Notes under the pieces: generated by a model
The model's input: only the letters and a program-made list of their open reading frames with translations
What the model was told of the DNA's origin: nothing
Databases searched by the model: none
Shown here: positions 15,885 to 17,422 of the stretch, in pieces
Numbering within the stretch: the first letter of the stretch is position 1
Layout of the letters: each line of letters starts with the position of its first letter
Position numbers and translations under genes: made by a program
Source of the DNA: a bacterium
Lineage (GTDB): Bacteria; Planctomycetota; J058; JAJDCP01
NCBI GenBank assembly: GCA_030428695.1
Contig: JAUIEM010000206.1
Location: 1 to 17,422 of the forward strand
DNA length: 17,422 bases
Direction: 5' to 3'

Positions 15885-15954
15885 GGCGGGGTGGCGGATT
15901 CCGATTCCGATTCCGATTCCGATTCCGATTCCGATTCCGATGGAACGACGACCC
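15885..15954. other. Spacer between convergent genes
   Basis: The 70 bases between the ceramidase stop and the stop of the minus-strand TPR gene consist mostly of the hexanucleotide repeat described separately. No hairpin plus T-run terminator is visible on either strand, so transcription end points for both genes are undetermined. Confidence 0.6.
15897..15941 (+). repeat. (GATTCC)7.5 hexanucleotide tandem repeat
   Basis: Seven perfect copies of GATTCC (15897-15938) and a half copy (GAT) run without interruption over 45 bases. The unit is much less GC-rich than the surrounding sequence. Because the unit length is a multiple of three and contains no stop in any of the six frames, it opens artificial frames through the spacer (Asp-Ser on plus; Gly-Ile or Glu-Ser on minus). 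It lies 13 bases after one stop and 14 bases before the convergent one, so length changes would not alter either protein. Confidence 0.97.
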
Positions 15955-17422
15955 TCAGCCCCCCAGCTCCTCCAGGATCTCCAGCGCCCGCGCGACGACC
16001 GCGTCCCACGGCGCTTCGACGGGCAGCTGCAGCCCATCGAGCAGCCCGGCGAAGACCTCCGCCTCCCGCGCCGGACGGGGCAGCCCCCGGGTCTGGCGCA
16101 AGACCTCTCCGGCGGCGAGCAGCGCGCGGCCGCTGGGCAGCCTGCGGCGGATCGCGAGGCGCGCGATCGCATCGAGGGCGGCAGGCACGAGCTCGACGTG
16201 GCGGATGCTCCGGAGGCGCCGCAACCCCTGGGCGTAGAGCGCGACCGCGCGCTCGTCCTCGGCGCGGGCGGCGGCCGCGTCGGCCAGGCCGAGCAGCACG
16301 GCGGCGAGGGACTCCGGCTGCTGGTCGCGCCGCGCCTCGGGCAGGCAGCGCTCGAGCCGGGCGGCGGCCTGGAGCGCCTCGCCGCGGGCGAGCTCGCAGC
16401 GCGCCAGGCCGCGCTGGGCGAGCAGGTGGAGGGGGCGGTCGTCGGGAGAGCAGAGGGCCAGGGCGCGGCGGAAGAAGTCCGCGGCGCGGGCGGGATCGCG
16501 GCGCAGGTACAGGGCGCCGAGCTTCTCGAGCGCGAAGCCGGTGCGGGAGCGGAGGCCGCGCGCCTCGCACAGGGCGAGGCTCTCCTCGAGGGCGAGCAGC
16601 GCCGCGCCGAAGCGGCCGCGCACGCTCTCGGCCTGGCCGAGGCAGCCGAGGCAGATCGCGAGCCGGATCGGGTGGTCGAGGGCGCGGTAGGCCTCGATCG
16701 CTTCCTGCCAACGCGCGCAGGCGGCCGCGGCCCAGCCGTCGCGCCAGTCGACCTGGCCGAGGCCTTCCCGGGTGTGGGCGATGCCGAAGCGGTCTCCGCG
16801 GGCCTCCTCGATGGCGAGCGAACGCGCGAAGCCGGCGCGGGCCTCGTCGATGGCCCCACGCAGCGAGCACGCGCCGGCGAGGTGGCGCAGGACGCGCGCG
16901 CGCTCATCCTCGTGGGGCAGGCCCGCGAGGGTGGCGTCGGCCTGCTCGAGGCGGTGACAGGCGTCTTCCAGCGCCCCGCGGGTGAAGTGCAGGATGCCGA
17001 GCAGATGCAGCAGCCGCGCCCGGGAGAAGTCATCGGGAACCCCCGCCGCGAGCAGCCGCGCGATCGCGCGTTCCCCGACGGCCGCCGCTCCGCAGTGCAG
17101 GAAGAAGCGGCCGAGCTGCAGGCACAGGCCGACCTGCGCGGCGCGCGTCGCGGGATCCTCCGCCGTCGCGAGCGCCGCCCGGATGTCCGGCAGCGCGGGG
17201 AGCAGGCTCTCCGGCGTCTGCTGCGCCCGCTCGGCCCGCGCCCGCAGCGCGCCCCGCAGGCGCGCCTCCAGCGCGGCGCGGCGGTCGGCCGGGAGGCTGG
17301 CGCGCAGGACCGCCCGCAGCGGACCGAGCAGGCGGAAGCGCGGGCCGTCGCGGCGCACCAGGGCGAGCCGGCGCAGATTCTCGAGGGGTGGGGCGAGGGG
17401 GCGTCCGAGCACTCCTTCCGCC
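15955..17422 (-). CDS. TPR regulator, C-terminal part of a probable STAND/NB-ARC-type protein (5' end outside window)
   Basis: The frame stays open past the right edge. The GTG at 17412 is in frame but looks internal, since the codons before it continue a sensible sequence (AEGVLGRPLAPPLENLRRLALV). The segment LENLRRLALVRRDGPRFRLL (numbered from 17412, residues 10-29), followed by a basic helix, is typical of the winged helix that comes after an NB-ARC or AAA-type ATPase domain in AfsR-, MalT- and LuxR-like STAND proteins. From about residue 70 to 460 there are roughly nine 40-residue TPR-like helix pairs of that class (ARLLHLLGILHFTRGALEDA, RLAICLGCLGQAESVRGRFG). No DNA-binding domain is seen at the C-terminus, so any effector domain would lie at the missing N-terminus. 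STAND membership is an inference from this short region; a plain TPR protein is the alternative. Confidence 0.75.
   Translation of the reverse strand, partial: AEGVLGRPLAPPLENLRRLALVRRDGPRFRLLGPLRAVLRASLPADRRAALEARLRGALRARAERAQQTPESLLPALPDIRAALATAEDPATRAAQVGLCLQLGRFFLHCGAAAVGERAIARLLAAGVPDDFSRARLLHLLGILHFTRGALEDACHRLEQADATLAGLPHEDERARVLRHLAGACSLRGAIDEARAGFARSLAIEEARGDRFGIAHTREGLGQVDWRDGWAAAACARWQEAIEAYRALDHPIRLAICLGCLGQAESVRGRFGAALLALEESLALCEARGLRSRTGFALEKLGALYLRRDPARAADFFRRALALCSPDDRPLHLLAQRGLARCELARGEALQAAARLERCLPEARRDQQPESLAAVLLGLADAAAARAEDERAVALYAQGLRRLRSIRHVELVPAALDAIARLAIRRRLPSGRALLAAGEVLRQTRGLPRPAREAEVFAGLLDGLQLPVEAPWDAVVARALEILEELGG

Noticed and set aside
15897..15941. CRISPR array or protein-coding Asp-Ser repeat
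   Set aside because: The units are contiguous hexamers with no spacers. No gene with a plausible start uses the repeat; frames through it are open only because the unit has no stop codons.
13995..17033. 1012-codon open frame on the minus strand
   Set aside because: It crosses the stop-free hexanucleotide repeat and is out of frame with the TPR gene and antisense to the ceramidase gene.
7266..17422. NTP-dependent trypsin/STAND biological conflict (defence) system
   Set aside because: Such systems use cytoplasmic trypsin domains tied to effector-associated domains. The proteases here have export signals and the STAND-like gene is separated by a ceramidase gene in the opposite direction, so the evidence is too weak.

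Overview
The window is very GC-rich chromosomal DNA with long shadow open frames on both strands. The gene content is a membrane-anchored Ser/Thr kinase with giant TPR arrays, several secreted trypsin-fold proteins, a DUF6882-like protein and a lipoprotein ceramidase. This suggests a large-genome Gram-negative bacterium, most likely Planctomycetota and less likely Myxococcota. No rRNA, tRNA or taxonomic marker gene is present, so this is an inference from gene style only. There are no integrases, IS elements, CRISPR arrays or RNA genes that I can see, and no gene-free stretch exceeds about 190 bases.

Layout. 1-4766 (minus) is a two-gene unit: a receptor-like Ser/Thr kinase with about 16 TPRs, translationally coupled through TGATG to a class I SAM methyltransferase that runs off the left edge. 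4889-7288 (plus) holds two tandemly duplicated 8-TM membrane proteins of no family I recognise, starting at TTG and GTG. 7266-10159 (minus) is an operon in which a secreted tandem pseudoprotease (two trypsin folds that have lost catalytic residues, plus PDZ) is followed 2 bases later by an intact HtrA/DegP-like protease with two PDZ domains. 10289-10975 (plus) is a DUF6882-like protein from a TTG start. 10991-13867 (minus) is a secreted or lipidated protein combining three about 60-residue helical repeats, a PsbP-like domain, an intact trypsin domain and a TPR array. 14055-15884 (plus) is a lipoprotein with an Ig-like domain and a neutral/alkaline ceramidase domain. 15897-15941 is a (GATTCC)7.5 hexanucleotide repeat lying between convergent genes. 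15955 to the right edge (minus) is the C-terminal part of what looks like a STAND-type regulator (winged helix plus TPRs).

How they may work together. Four trypsin-fold domains in three genes within 6.6 kb, all exported, sit beside a transmembrane kinase whose predicted ectodomain is about 940 residues of helical repeats. The simplest reading is an envelope protein quality-control or signalling neighbourhood. The most unusual item is the paired pseudoprotease and active HtrA. The functional link between the divergently oriented transcription units is an inference from proximity only; several neighbours may be unrelated housekeeping genes.
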